A DNA stretch of 64,000 nt from Glaciecola sp028401415 (lineage in GTDB: Bacteria; Pseudomonadota; Gammaproteobacteria; Enterobacterales; Alteromonadaceae): positions 682,001-746,000 of the forward strand of contig NZ_CP171821.2 in assembly GCF_028401415.2 (NCBI RefSeq). The letters are read 5' to 3'. A program made the position numbers and the translations under genes. Positions 45,429 through 54,178 of this stretch are shown one piece after another. Position 1 is the first letter of the stretch. Each line of letters starts with the position of its first letter. The notes under the pieces were generated by a model that made no database searches, was not told where the DNA came from, and saw nothing but the letters and a program-made list of their open reading frames with translations.

Positions 45429-47228
45429 ATGCAAAGCATAGCAAATGACGTAAAACAGCAGCTAAAAGATAAGCTGGTTCATCAACTCGCCTTCATCTAT
45501 GCAGATATTGCGTTAGATGAGGCTCTCCCGGTGATTGCTGAGCGTTTATTAACCGCTATGCGTCTTACGCAAAGCGAAGACATCAAGCAAATCGAAGCGC
45601 ATGTGAATCTATGGGACGAAACGGACGTAGTGCTCATCACCTATGGCGATAGCATTTATGAGCCTGCACAGGAGCTATCTGGAGGCACAACGCGAGCCCC
45701 GCTTAAAACCTTACATCAATTTTTGAACCGCTATTGTATTCATGCGATAAACAACGTTCACATACTACCGTTCTTTCCCTATAGCTCAGACGACGGATTT
45801 TCAGTGATTGATTACTCCACCGTGAATGAATCCTTAGGCACCTGGGACGATGTTGAAGCGATATCTGAAGACTTTGGCCTGATGGTCGATTTGGTCATCA
45901 ACCACTGTTCTGCTCGAAGCGCATGGTTTCAGCAATTCATCGAACAAAAATCCCCTGGCAAAGATTTTTTCTTTACCGCTTCTTTGAGTGATGACATTAG
46001 CCAAGTCGTGAGGCCCAGAACATCGCCATTGCTCAAAGACACTCCAACTGCAACGGGCATAGAACATGTTTGGTGTACGTTTTCTCATGACCAAGTTGAT
46101 TTTGATTTTCGCAACCCAGAAGTATTGATTGCTTTCGTTGAAATTATTCGACTTTATCTTGATAAAGGCACGCGTATTTTCCGCTTTGACGCCATTGCAT
46201 TTTTATGGAAAATCGCCGGTACAAGCTGTATTAACTTACTGCAAACCCATGAAACGGTTCGCCTTCTTCGCACACTAATTGAGCATGCTAAGCCTGGCGC
46301 CATGATCATTACTGAAACCAATATTCCTAATAGAGAAAACTTAACCTATTTTGGTAATGCAAACGAAGCGCACGCGATATACAACTTTTCACTGCCTCCA
46401 CTTCTGGTTAATACACTGCTTAGTGGCTCAAGTCAGTATTTAAAAAGCTGGCTGATGAGCATGCCACCTGCGCAAAATGGCACGTTTTATTTTAACTTTA
46501 TTGCGTCTCACGATGGCATTGGCTTGCGCCCTGCGGAGGGCTTGTTAAGTGATGAAGAAATCAATGATTTAGTTAACTGCATGCAGAAATTTGGCGGTCG
46601 AGTCAGTTGGCGAAGTGCAGATAACGGTCGGCAAAAACCTTACGAGCTCAATATTGCGTTAATCGATGCCTTAAAAGGTACACTTCACGGTGAAGATCAA
46701 TGGCAAATCGAGCGATTCATATGCGCCCATGCGATTATGTTTGCGCTCGAGGGAATGCCTGGTTTGTACGTGCATTCGCTTATCGGCACGACGAATGATG
46801 AAGAGAAGGTACTCAACACCGGCCAAAATCGCTCTATCAATCGCCATCGTTGGGACTACCAAATGCTGGTGGACGAACTTGATGACGTACATTCTTTGCA
46901 CCATCAGATTCTCACCCAAATCACGCAATTGCTTCACATTCGTCGAGCTCAGCGCGCTTTTCATCCAAATGCAACACAGTTTACGCTGCAACTGCGTAAC
47001 GAGCTGTTTGGTTTTTGGCGACAGAGTATCGATAGAAAACAAAGCATCTTTTGTGTATCAAACATCACCGACGTGCCCCAAGCGCTTTATTTATCTGATA
47101 TTAATTTAATTGGGACAGACCAATGGAAAGACTTAATATCACAGCAAGGTGTTGTTGAAGATGAGTTGGAAATGACGCTTGAACCTTATCAGACCATATG
47201 GCTAACCAACCAGTTTGATGATGAGTAA
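45429..47228 (+). CDS. GH13 sugar phosphorylase (glucosylglycerate/sucrose phosphorylase-like)
   Basis: 599-residue GH13 enzyme of the sucrose phosphorylase group (GH13_18). The barrel shows HILPFFPYSSDDGFSVIDY, the nucleophile Asp254 in FRFDAIAFLWK, the acid/base Glu296 in ITETNIPN and the transition-state Asp362 in IASHDGIG. The C-terminal domain ends with a typical small beta-domain. FLWK after the nucleophile and the neighbouring genes favour glucosylglycerate phosphorylase: glucosylglycerate plus phosphate gives glucose 1-phosphate and glycerate. Sucrose or glucosylglycerol phosphorylase are alternatives that sequence alone does not exclude. Only 3 bp separate it from the glycosyltransferase. 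Confidence 0.75.
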   Translation: MQSIANDVKQQLKDKLVHQLAFIYADIALDEALPVIAERLLTAMRLTQSEDIKQIEAHVNLWDETDVVLITYGDSIYEPAQELSGGTTRAPLKTLHQFLNRYCIHAINNVHILPFFPYSSDDGFSVIDYSTVNESLGTWDDVEAISEDFGLMVDLVINHCSARSAWFQQFIEQKSPGKDFFFTASLSDDISQVVRPRTSPLLKDTPTATGIEHVWCTFSHDQVDFDFRNPEVLIAFVEIIRLYLDKGTRIFRFDAIAFLWKIAGTSCINLLQTHETVRLLRTLIEHAKPGAMIITETNIPNRENLTYFGNANEAHAIYNFSLPPLLVNTLLSGSSQYLKSWLMSMPPAQNGTFYFNFIASHDGIGLRPAEGLLSDEEINDLVNCMQKFGGRVSWRSADNGRQKPYELNIALIDALKGTLHGEDQWQIERFICAHAIMFALEGMPGLYVHSLIGTTNDEEKVLNTGQNRSINRHRWDYQMLVDELDDVHSLHHQILTQITQLLHIRRAQRAFHPNATQFTLQLRNELFGFWRQSIDRKQSIFCVSNITDVPQALYLSDINLIGTDQWKDLISQQGVVEDELEMTLEPYQTIWLTNQFDDE

Positions 47229-47255
47229 AAGACATTTTAGCGAGTTAAGCCTATA

Positions 47256-47291
47256 AAAAAGCGCGCTTACTGCATAATAAGCGCGCTTTTT
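47256..47291. terminator. Bidirectional terminator after the osmolyte operon
   Basis: A 14-bp perfect stem (AAAAAGCGCGCTTA at 47256-47269 with TAAGCGCGCTTTTT at 47278-47291, 8-nt loop) is flanked by A and T runs, so it works on both strands. It separates the phosphorylase gene from the convergent DUF2189 gene. Confidence 0.92.
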
Positions 47292-47310
47292 AGCTTATAT
47301 AAGTGTCGCC

Positions 47311-48141
47311 TTATTCGTATGTGCGCTCTCGTTTAGTTTCGATCGTGGCAATGTACGCATGCCAAGACGCATAGCCGAGTAAGGGCATAATTACAAGAAA
47401 CGCCGCAAAGAAGGTTACAAAGCCTAAAAATACCGAAAACATAATAACGCAGGCCCAAATAAACATCGGAAGTCTGTTGCGCCACACTGCATTCATACTG
47501 GTTAAAACTGCGGTCGCTAAATCAACTTTTCGCTCTAAAAGAATGGGCTGCGTAAACGCACTGATGAAGAAAACCAACACAGTAAATCCAGCACCTACAA
47601 TGGTTCCCAAGGCTAAAAATGGCCATGCGTTTGCAAAAGTAAATTCAAGATATTCTGGATATAAGGCATGGATTAGCGAAGCTACGCGTAACCAGAATAT
47701 CATCAAAATCATAAGGAACAGGCCGAATCCCCACTCATTCACCGCATTTCTAGACATCGCTTTTAATGAATGTCTAAGAGAGGGCTTTTGTTTTTTCTCA
47801 AATTGCCATGCAACGTCGTATAAACCAGCTGCTAAAAAAGGCCCAATTAACATAAAGCACACCATCGCTGGCGCAATCACTAAATGCCACTCTGTTGCGT
47901 ACACCAGCGAATATATAATAAGGGGCAACAAGGTAAATACCAGCCCATAGGTAAAACTAATAAGCTTTGCTTTTTTAAAATCATCGACGGCAAGCGAGAT
48001 CCACCTGAAGCATGCGAACTTATCCAGCTCTTTGCATGGAATAACGCGAGCAATGCCGCTTTTCTCAATTGCATTTTCTTCGTTACTTTGTGCATCAACG
48101 CTTGCGCGTTCAGATGCGGTTTGAGCTGCTGACTCTGGCAT
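47311..48141 (-). CDS. DUF2189 integral membrane protein
   Basis: 276-residue membrane protein of the DUF2189 family, function unknown. After a hydrophilic N-terminus (about 1-55) it has about six helices: near 62-80, 85-110, 130-155, 165-200, 225-245 and 246-262. Conserved family text includes FLAAGLYDVAWQFEKKQKPSL and FISAFTQPILLERKVDL. It faces the osmolyte operon across the bidirectional terminator. An FNR-like palindrome lies about 215 bp upstream of its start. Confidence 0.82.
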   Translation of the reverse strand: MPESAAQTASERASVDAQSNEENAIEKSGIARVIPCKELDKFACFRWISLAVDDFKKAKLISFTYGLVFTLLPLIIYSLVYATEWHLVIAPAMVCFMLIGPFLAAGLYDVAWQFEKKQKPSLRHSLKAMSRNAVNEWGFGLFLMILMIFWLRVASLIHALYPEYLEFTFANAWPFLALGTIVGAGFTVLVFFISAFTQPILLERKVDLATAVLTSMNAVWRNRLPMFIWACVIMFSVFLGFVTFFAAFLVIMPLLGYASWHAYIATIETKRERTYE

Positions 48142-48356
48142 GAAAAACCCCTTGTGGCGTGTATATCGCTAGCTCGCACTGTTTAACGCCTTTCATTTGT
48201 TAAGGCACAAACACTCATGACTAACACTTTAAGGCGCTAGGGTGCGAGAACTAACAGGTCGTTTTGATTTTTGTGATTTTTAAAAACCTGTTAATTCTTA
48301 TACTAGGAAATTTTACAATTGAGGTCAAAATATGTTCATGCTTTTATTGCGCTGGC

Positions 48357-48370
48357 TTGATTTACATCAA
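48357..48370. promoter_or_regulatory. FNR-like palindrome
   Basis: TTGATTTACATCAA is a full match to the FNR consensus TTGATnnnnATCAA, extended to 16 bp by C and G at the ends. It overlaps the stop codon of the LRAT-like gene and lies about 215 bp upstream of the DUF2189 start, far for a promoter site. It may instead act as a hairpin. Confidence 0.35.
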
Positions 48371-48880
48371 GCGCCAGTCTATTGCAGTATCAAAATGGGC
48401 ATTCAAGAAAGCATTCAGGTCGGAGAAGCTGGTTATGTCTTGAGATTGGCCAGAAACCATCTCTGCAACAAATTTATGGCAGTTTTGTCTCAGCAAATGA
48501 TAGTCATACATTGAGTACAACTGCCCTCTTGTGCGCTCAATAGTCGCCATGTGTGCTAGCGCATTCCCAGACAAATCGCAGGCAACATAGATGTTTTCTC
48601 CACTACGCTTATCGACGAAGCGTGAGGGACTAATGCAGCGAACTAAGCCATTTCCATTGAGTTCGTATATGTTGCCATCAATCCAAATGCCGGTATGGTC
48701 GAGCACTTCATATATACCGCAAGTGACAATACTGCCGTTAACTGGCTCCACTCGCTGTTTACAATCTCCCGGCATCTTTCCAACAATCTTGTCACGCCGC
48801 AATTGCGCAGTGTTGAGCTTGTTTCCGGCGTAAATTGATAGTGCGGCAGCGCCCAACCATATTAATGGAGCTGGCATCAA
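48362..48880 (-). CDS. Small LRAT/papain-like membrane-anchored protein
   Basis: 172-residue protein not assigned to a named family here. An N-terminal hydrophobic segment (about 4-20) is an anchor or signal. The rest recalls LRAT-type permuted papain folds: YEVLDHTGIWIDGNIYEL with His62 as the first catalytic residue, and RQNCHKFVAEMVSG with Cys134, close to the NCEHFV signature of LRAT and related acyltransferases or amidases. Two adjacent ATGs (48880, 48877) can start it. It stands alone between the DUF2189 gene (same strand) and divergent alaA. The fold is inferred from motif order only. Confidence 0.6.
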   Translation of the reverse strand: MMPAPLIWLGAAALSIYAGNKLNTAQLRRDKIVGKMPGDCKQRVEPVNGSIVTCGIYEVLDHTGIWIDGNIYELNGNGLVRCISPSRFVDKRSGENIYVACDLSGNALAHMATIERTRGQLYSMYDYHLLRQNCHKFVAEMVSGQSQDITSFSDLNAFLNAHFDTAIDWRLM

Positions 48881-49052
48881 ATATTATCCCCCAAATCGAA
48901 GTGAATTGTGTGTTTTGATACTTCATATTAGTTTAGGTTCACCATATATGTTGTTTCAAAGTGTGACAAAAGATGTCAATTAAGGCTTAACACTATTCTG
49001 CGGATCCTATACCCTTGCTCAATACACCATTGTTATAGCGTTTACACAGAAT

Positions 49053-50324
49053 ATGCACCCTATTACCCAATCTAATAAACTTAAAAACGTGTGTTATGAC
49101 ATTCGAGGGCCCATTTTGGCTCAAGCCAACAAAATGGAAGAGGCTGGTGAACGCATTTTAAAGCTTAATATCGGTAACCCCGCACCATTTGGTTTCGACG
49201 CCCCAGACGACATCCTAAAAGACGTTATTCGTCAATTGCCTACTGCTCAAGGTTATTCTGATGCCCAAGGCATATACAGTGCGCGCGTTGCGGTAATGCA
49301 GTATTACCAGCAAAAAGGCATTGAGAACATTGCGATAGAAGATGTGTATATCGGAAACGGGGTAAGTGAGCTTATTACGATGTCGATGCAGGCTTTGTTA
49401 GACAGTGGCGACGAAGTGCTAATTCCCGCTCCTGATTATCCGCTTTGGACCGCAGCAGTGAATTTATCCTCTGGTACAGCCGTGCATTATGTATGCGATG
49501 AACAAGCCGCTTGGTTTCCAGATATTGACGATATTCGAAGCAAAATTAATAGCAAGACTAAAGCAATAGTTCTGATCAACCCTAATAATCCAACGGGCGC
49601 AGTGTACAGTGAGGAGCTGTTGCAGGAGATCGTATCATTGGCGCGCGAGCACCAGCTAGTGATTTTCAGCGACGAAATTTATGACAAAGTCTTATACGAC
49701 GAAGCAAAGCACACCTGTATTGCCTCGCTGGCGCCAGATTTATTTTGTGTGACTTTCAGTGGATTGTCGAAAAATTACCGAGTAGCAGGCTTTCGTGCGG
49801 GATGGTTGCTAGTAAGTGGGAATAAAAAACTGGCATCGAGCTATATTGAAGGCTTAACGATTTTATCTTCCATGCGCATGTGCTCAAATGTCCCGAGTCA
49901 GCACGCTATTCAAACCGCGCTTGGCGGATATCAAAGCATCCACGACCTCGTTAGCGGAGATGGACGTTTGTTAACCCAACGCAACATGGCATATGAACGA
50001 CTCAATGAAATGCCTGGCGTGTCCTGCGTAAAACCCATGGGCGCGATGTATTGCTTCGCTAAAGTTGATGAAAAGCGCTTTAATATAAGTAGCGACGTAG
50101 ACCTTATTCTTGAATTATTAAAGGATAAAAAGATTTTATTAGTCCACGGTAGCGCGTTCAATTTGCATCAAGGCATCTATTTCAGACTGGTCTTTTTACC
50201 GCATAAAGATGAATTGCTTCCAGCCTTGGATCGCATGCATGACTTTTTTGACCGCTACAATGCTAACAAATACGACAGTAGTGCCGCATCATCTATCACT
50301 TCCCCCACTATCAAGGCGGTTTAA
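49053..50324 (+). CDS. alaA: AlaA, glutamate-pyruvate aminotransferase
   Basis: AlaA (YfbQ) makes alanine from pyruvate with glutamate as donor. The 423-residue class I aminotransferase shows LKLNIGNPAPFGFDAPDDI near the N-terminus, INPNNPTGAVYS, the PLP lysine in FSGLSKNYRVAGFRAGW and HGSAFNLHQGIYFRLVFLP near the end. E. coli AlaA begins at the same point. It overlaps the next gene, yfbR, by one base (TAATG), the same pair as in E. coli. The C-terminal tail is slightly longer than in E. coli (405). Confidence 0.94.
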   Translation: MHPITQSNKLKNVCYDIRGPILAQANKMEEAGERILKLNIGNPAPFGFDAPDDILKDVIRQLPTAQGYSDAQGIYSARVAVMQYYQQKGIENIAIEDVYIGNGVSELITMSMQALLDSGDEVLIPAPDYPLWTAAVNLSSGTAVHYVCDEQAAWFPDIDDIRSKINSKTKAIVLINPNNPTGAVYSEELLQEIVSLAREHQLVIFSDEIYDKVLYDEAKHTCIASLAPDLFCVTFSGLSKNYRVAGFRAGWLLVSGNKKLASSYIEGLTILSSMRMCSNVPSQHAIQTALGGYQSIHDLVSGDGRLLTQRNMAYERLNEMPGVSCVKPMGAMYCFAKVDEKRFNISSDVDLILELLKDKKILLVHGSAFNLHQGIYFRLVFLPHKDELLPALDRMHDFFDRYNANKYDSSAASSITSPTIKAV

Positions 50325-50920
50325 TGAAGACAAGCCCATTCTTAGCATGGATTTTGCGCATGCCTTTAATAAAGCGCTGGGCGCTGATGCATGCCGTTAA
50401 ACGTGAAAACGTTGCTGAGCATAGTCATCAGGTAGCGGTCATCGCGCACTTATTAGCCTGTATTCGAAACGAGTACTTTGGCGGAACGATCAGTCCCGAG
50501 CGAGCCGCCACGGTAGCGCTTTACCATGAAGTATCGGAAACCAAGCTCCAAGACATTAATCATGTCACCAAATATCACAACCCTGACCTCACTCGAGAGT
50601 TTAAGAAAATCGAGGAAATGGCTGAAATAGAGTGCCTAAATACTCTGCCTGAGAAGCTTCAAGCGCAATTTTCGTCTCTTTTGGTACAAAAAAATGTGGA
50701 CCCCGAATACAAAAAGATTGTTAAAGCAGCAGACTTGATTTCAGCCTATCTTAAAGCGTCTGATGAGCTGAGTTTTCAGAACAATGAGTTTTCTCACGTC
50801 AAAACACGCCTCAAAAGCATGCTGGATGACTACACCGAAAAAATGCCCGAAATTGAGCTATTTTTCAGCATGTTTGAAGCAAAGTGTTTTGTGAATGTGG
50901 ACGAGCTCTCAAAGACTTAG
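50324..50920 (+). CDS. yfbR: YfbR-like 5'-deoxynucleotidase (HD domain with Glu for Asp)
   Basis: E. coli YfbR is an HD-fold enzyme removing phosphate from deoxynucleoside monophosphates. The 198-residue product keeps His33 (AEHSHQV) and His68, but the signature YHD is YHE (Glu69), so one metal ligand is changed from Asp to Glu. SE at 71-72 and the Asp of the next segment remain, while the GDLPTPVKY block of E. coli reads QDINHVTKY. The later ADLISAYLKA region corresponds to QADALCAYLK with its metal Asp. The one-base overlap with alaA supports orthology. Altered activity is possible. Confidence 0.85.
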   Translation: MKTSPFLAWILRMPLIKRWALMHAVKRENVAEHSHQVAVIAHLLACIRNEYFGGTISPERAATVALYHEVSETKLQDINHVTKYHNPDLTREFKKIEEMAEIECLNTLPEKLQAQFSSLLVQKNVDPEYKKIVKAADLISAYLKASDELSFQNNEFSHVKTRLKSMLDDYTEKMPEIELFFSMFEAKCFVNVDELSKT

Positions 50921-50969
50921 TGCATGAAATAACACATTTTTTATCGCGTGTAATATAGGGTGAAGCTTA

Positions 50970-52289
50970 ATGCAGTGGAATGAAAGGAAACAAATCAGAC
51001 ACGCCAGTCGAGATGGCGATCATCGCAGTCCATTTCAACGAGATAAAGCACGCATTATGCACTGTGCATCTTTCAGACGTTTACAGGCAAAAACGCAGGT
51101 CGTTGGTGTGGGAATTGGCGACTTTTACCGCACGCGGCTTACGCATTCGTTGGAAGCTGCACAAATTGGCACGGGCATTACGGCGCAATTAGGTCAGAAA
51201 TATCCTGAACTGGCAGCATTATTGACCTTAGATGAACATCTCATTGAGAGCATCTGCCTTGCCCATGATATTGGCCACCCACCCTTCGGGCATGGTGGAG
51301 AAATTGCGCTTCATTACATGATGAGCACCTATGGTGGATTTGAAGGTAATGGACAAACCTTTCGTATTCTCACCAAACTTGAGAACTATTCAGAGCACGA
51401 CGGCATGAATTTGGCCCGACGCACGCTGCTTGGTGTATTGAAATATCCAAATTTTTTAAGTCAATTAAGCAATCCTAATTATCAACCTGACAAGTCCGAG
51501 CGCTTCTCACAAGTTAAAGCGAGTCAATGGCATCCACCGAAAGCCCTTTTCGATTGCGATACTGAAGCCTTTGACTGGGTAACACAAGCACTATCAGCTC
51601 AAGACAAAGCCACATATATGTCTTTTTCTGTCAATGATGCAACTCACCATAAAACGCTGCATAAATCGGTAGACTGTTCCATTATGGAGCTTGCGGATGA
51701 TATTGCCTATGGTATTCACGACCTTGAAGATGCAATTGTGATGGGTTTAGTCAACCAAAGTATCTTTCATGAGGAAGTAACATCTGCTTTAGACAAAATG
51801 GATATTCCTTGGTTATCCCCAAACGCACTTTCCATAGAAAAGCAGCTTTTTTCCCCAAAGGCATATTTACGAAAGAATGCTATTGGGGCCTTAGTAAACT
51901 GCTTCATCACAGCGATAGAGCTAAAGGCCCTTAATCAATTTCAAGAGCCTTTGTTAGAACACCGTGCCATTCTTCCTCAAACCTTTGAAAAAGGTTTACA
52001 GTTATTTAAAGGTTTTGTGTTTCGTTTTGTGATTAAAAAACCTGAAATACAGTTGCTTGAGTATAAAGGTCAACAGATTGTAATGGCCTTATTTGAAGCC
52101 TTCGCCAGCGAACCACAGCGCTTGTTGCCGAGAAACACCGCGCAACGATGGCAGCAAGCATCCGCCAGCAGTGACATCTTAGGCTATCGCATCATTGCTG
52201 ATTACATATCTGGTATGACAGACGAATACGCCAATCGCGTGTATGCAAATTTGTTTTTGCCAAAGTCACATCGTATTACCGATCGCTGA
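50970..52289 (+). CDS. dgt: dGTPase-type dNTP triphosphohydrolase
   Basis: HD-domain dGTP triphosphohydrolase-like protein, 439 residues, shorter than E. coli Dgt (505). The N-terminus carries DKARIMHCASFRRLQAKTQV, the metal residues appear as His59 (RLTHSLEA), His99-Asp100 (LAHDIGHPPFGHGGE) and the late Asp in MELADDIAYGIHDLEDA. Family members split dNTPs to nucleoside and triphosphate; some marine homologues have been reported to act against phage by draining dGTP. It starts 49 bp after yfbR, another deoxynucleotide hydrolase, on the same strand. Confidence 0.9.
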   Translation: MQWNERKQIRHASRDGDHRSPFQRDKARIMHCASFRRLQAKTQVVGVGIGDFYRTRLTHSLEAAQIGTGITAQLGQKYPELAALLTLDEHLIESICLAHDIGHPPFGHGGEIALHYMMSTYGGFEGNGQTFRILTKLENYSEHDGMNLARRTLLGVLKYPNFLSQLSNPNYQPDKSERFSQVKASQWHPPKALFDCDTEAFDWVTQALSAQDKATYMSFSVNDATHHKTLHKSVDCSIMELADDIAYGIHDLEDAIVMGLVNQSIFHEEVTSALDKMDIPWLSPNALSIEKQLFSPKAYLRKNAIGALVNCFITAIELKALNQFQEPLLEHRAILPQTFEKGLQLFKGFVFRFVIKKPEIQLLEYKGQQIVMALFEAFASEPQRLLPRNTAQRWQQASASSDILGYRIIADYISGMTDEYANRVYANLFLPKSHRITDR

Positions 52290-52373
52290 TTAAAGATTGG
52301 TAATAATTGAAACTCTTTTCGGCAAAGCTCGGTCTGTGTTGAAACAAAGCGTGAATGCATTAGAGGTAGTCAA

Positions 52374-53387
52374 TTGTTAATTAAATCTTCAAACAATAAT
52401 CGTATCAGTGAAAACGAAGTCACTGACCCAAATGTTTATCACTCACGTCGCGATATATTGAAAAAGCTCGGTTTCCTTGGCGCAGGTACCTTACTCTCTA
52501 CAAACGCACAAGCCAATCCTTTTGGGTGGTTTAGCAAAAAGGACAGCGTGCAGTTTGAAACCACCCCTTTAGATTTTGAAAACTCGTCGATTAAGCTGAA
52601 CGAGCCTGTACAAAAGCTTACAGAGCAAGGTGTGGCAACCAGCTATAACAATTTTTATGAATTTGGCACCAGCAAAAGTGCACCGAAAGAAAAAGGGCAA
52701 GAGCTTACTGTTAACCCTTGGTTATTAGAGATTGGTGGATTGGTTGAAAATCCAATTACGCTAAACTATGAGGATTTGCTTAAACGCTTCACCCTTGAAG
52801 AGCGCATTTATCGACTTCGCTGTGTTGAAGCGTGGTCGATGGTCATTCCATGGATTGGTTTTGAGCTGTCTAATATTTTGAAAGAGGCGAAACCGCTAGG
52901 CAGTGCGAAATACGTGTCCTTTCAGACACTTTACAGGCCTGAACAAATGCCTGGGCAAAATAGTCGATTTTTAGGCGGTGGTATCGACTATCCTTATGTA
53001 GAAGGATTGCGATTAGACGAGGCTATGCATCCGCTGACCCTACTCAGCGTTGGCATGTATGGCGAAACCTTACCACCGCAAAATGGAGCGCCAGTGCGTT
53101 TGGTGTTGCCTTGGAAATATGGATTTAAGAGCATAAAGTCATTAGTCAAAATTGAATTGACTGAAAAAGAGCCTCCTACCACTTGGAATATTCTCGCTGC
53201 AAATGAATATGGTTTTTATGCCAACGTAAATCCCAATGTTGACCACCCTCGCTGGTCACAAGCGCGTGAGCGTCGAATCATGGGAAGCGGCCTGAACTCA
53301 CACAAACGCATCGATACGCAAATGTTCAATGGTTACGATGAGGTTGCCAGTATGTATAGCAACATGGATCTGACCCGTTATTATTAG
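52374..53387 (+). CDS. msrP: MsrP, periplasmic methionine sulfoxide reductase, molybdenum subunit
   Basis: MsrP (YedY) is a Mo-molybdopterin enzyme that repairs oxidised methionine in periplasmic proteins, taking electrons from MsrQ. It has 337 residues. A Tat signal SRRDILKKLGFLGAG with Arg25-Arg26 is cut after AQA near residue 47; the Mo-binding Cys is Cys150 (YRLRCVEAW), followed by the GGGIDYPYVEGLR block and KYGFKSIKSLVKIE. The start is TTG 52374 with AGAGGT 6 nt upstream. msrQ follows after about 70 bp. Confidence 0.94.
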   Translation: MLIKSSNNNRISENEVTDPNVYHSRRDILKKLGFLGAGTLLSTNAQANPFGWFSKKDSVQFETTPLDFENSSIKLNEPVQKLTEQGVATSYNNFYEFGTSKSAPKEKGQELTVNPWLLEIGGLVENPITLNYEDLLKRFTLEERIYRLRCVEAWSMVIPWIGFELSNILKEAKPLGSAKYVSFQTLYRPEQMPGQNSRFLGGGIDYPYVEGLRLDEAMHPLTLLSVGMYGETLPPQNGAPVRLVLPWKYGFKSIKSLVKIELTEKEPPTTWNILAANEYGFYANVNPNVDHPRWSQARERRIMGSGLNSHKRIDTQMFNGYDEVASMYSNMDLTRYY

Positions 53388-53456
53388 TACGCGGCGAAAT
53401 AAAATGAGGGTGATGATGCACCTGTACCCGAGCAAGCAGCCTTCGGTTGAGCAAAT

Positions 53457-54104
53457 ATGAAAAGTATTTCTAAATTAAGCCATATCGGCGTTGCAAATCG
53501 AAAGCCCTTACGTGTTAACAAAGCATTTATTTTTGCCTTTCGTGTAAGTATTCATCTGATTAGCGCCATTTGGTTGGGAATAGTCTATTACCAGGCGCTA
53601 AGCGGCCATTTGGAAGGCGATCCCGTCCAGTACCTGTTAGATTTTTCTGGCATTGGCACGCTACACTTACTGTTTGCTAGTTTATTAATTTCTCCTTTAG
53701 CCCAATGGATGAAATTTCAACAACTTATGCGAATACGAAAAACCTTCGGCGTATACGCTGCGTTGTATGCGCTGTTTCATGTATGGGTCTTTATTGCATA
53801 TGAGCTTCAGTTTGAGTGGCTGTTAATAGCGAGTGAAATTATTGAACGACCTTATATAACGGTAGGTGCTCTCGCTGCGTTAATATTGATTGCTTTACTC
53901 GCCAGCTCATTTGAAAAAATAAAAAAGAAAATGGGAAGCAAATGGCAAAAGCTTCATAACTTCGTTTACATTGCTGTGATTGCAGGCTGTATTCACTATC
54001 TATGGTCAGTTAAATCAAACTGGTATGAGCCCGCTATTTACTTGAGCATTGCTACTCTTTTGCTACTCATCAGAAGAAAAAAGATTAAAAATTTATTCAA
54101 ATAA
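53457..54104 (+). CDS. msrQ: MsrQ, heme membrane subunit
   Basis: MsrQ (YedZ) is the b-type heme membrane protein that feeds electrons to MsrP. It has 215 residues and about six helices (near 28-48, 60-80, 92-115, 120-138, 150-165, 175-200). Heme-type histidines appear in GTLHLLFASLL, ALFHVWVFIAYE and LHNFVYIAVIAGCIHYLW, matching the family. It follows msrP on the same strand; the two form the MsrPQ system. Confidence 0.93.
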   Translation: MKSISKLSHIGVANRKPLRVNKAFIFAFRVSIHLISAIWLGIVYYQALSGHLEGDPVQYLLDFSGIGTLHLLFASLLISPLAQWMKFQQLMRIRKTFGVYAALYALFHVWVFIAYELQFEWLLIASEIIERPYITVGALAALILIALLASSFEKIKKKMGSKWQKLHNFVYIAVIAGCIHYLWSVKSNWYEPAIYLSIATLLLLIRRKKIKNLFK

Positions 54105-54130
54105 TGCTTGCATGTTTATTTATACAGTAT

Positions 54131-54171
54131 TACTGTTAATTCATACAGTATTACTGTGTACTTATTCAGGA
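54131..54171 (+). promoter_or_regulatory. LexA (SOS) boxes upstream of the SulA-like gene
   Basis: TACTGTTAATTCATACAGTA at 54131-54150 is a full CTGT-N8-ACAG LexA box with the flanking TA pairs. A second site at 54154-54169, CTGT-N8-TCAG, differs at one core position. A 15-bp direct repeat (ATACAGTATTACTGT at 54122-54136 and 54143-54157) spans the region. The boxes end 10-30 bp before the ATG of the next gene, so LexA would block its transcription until DNA damage. Confidence 0.85.
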
Positions 54172-54178
54172 GCAGCGC

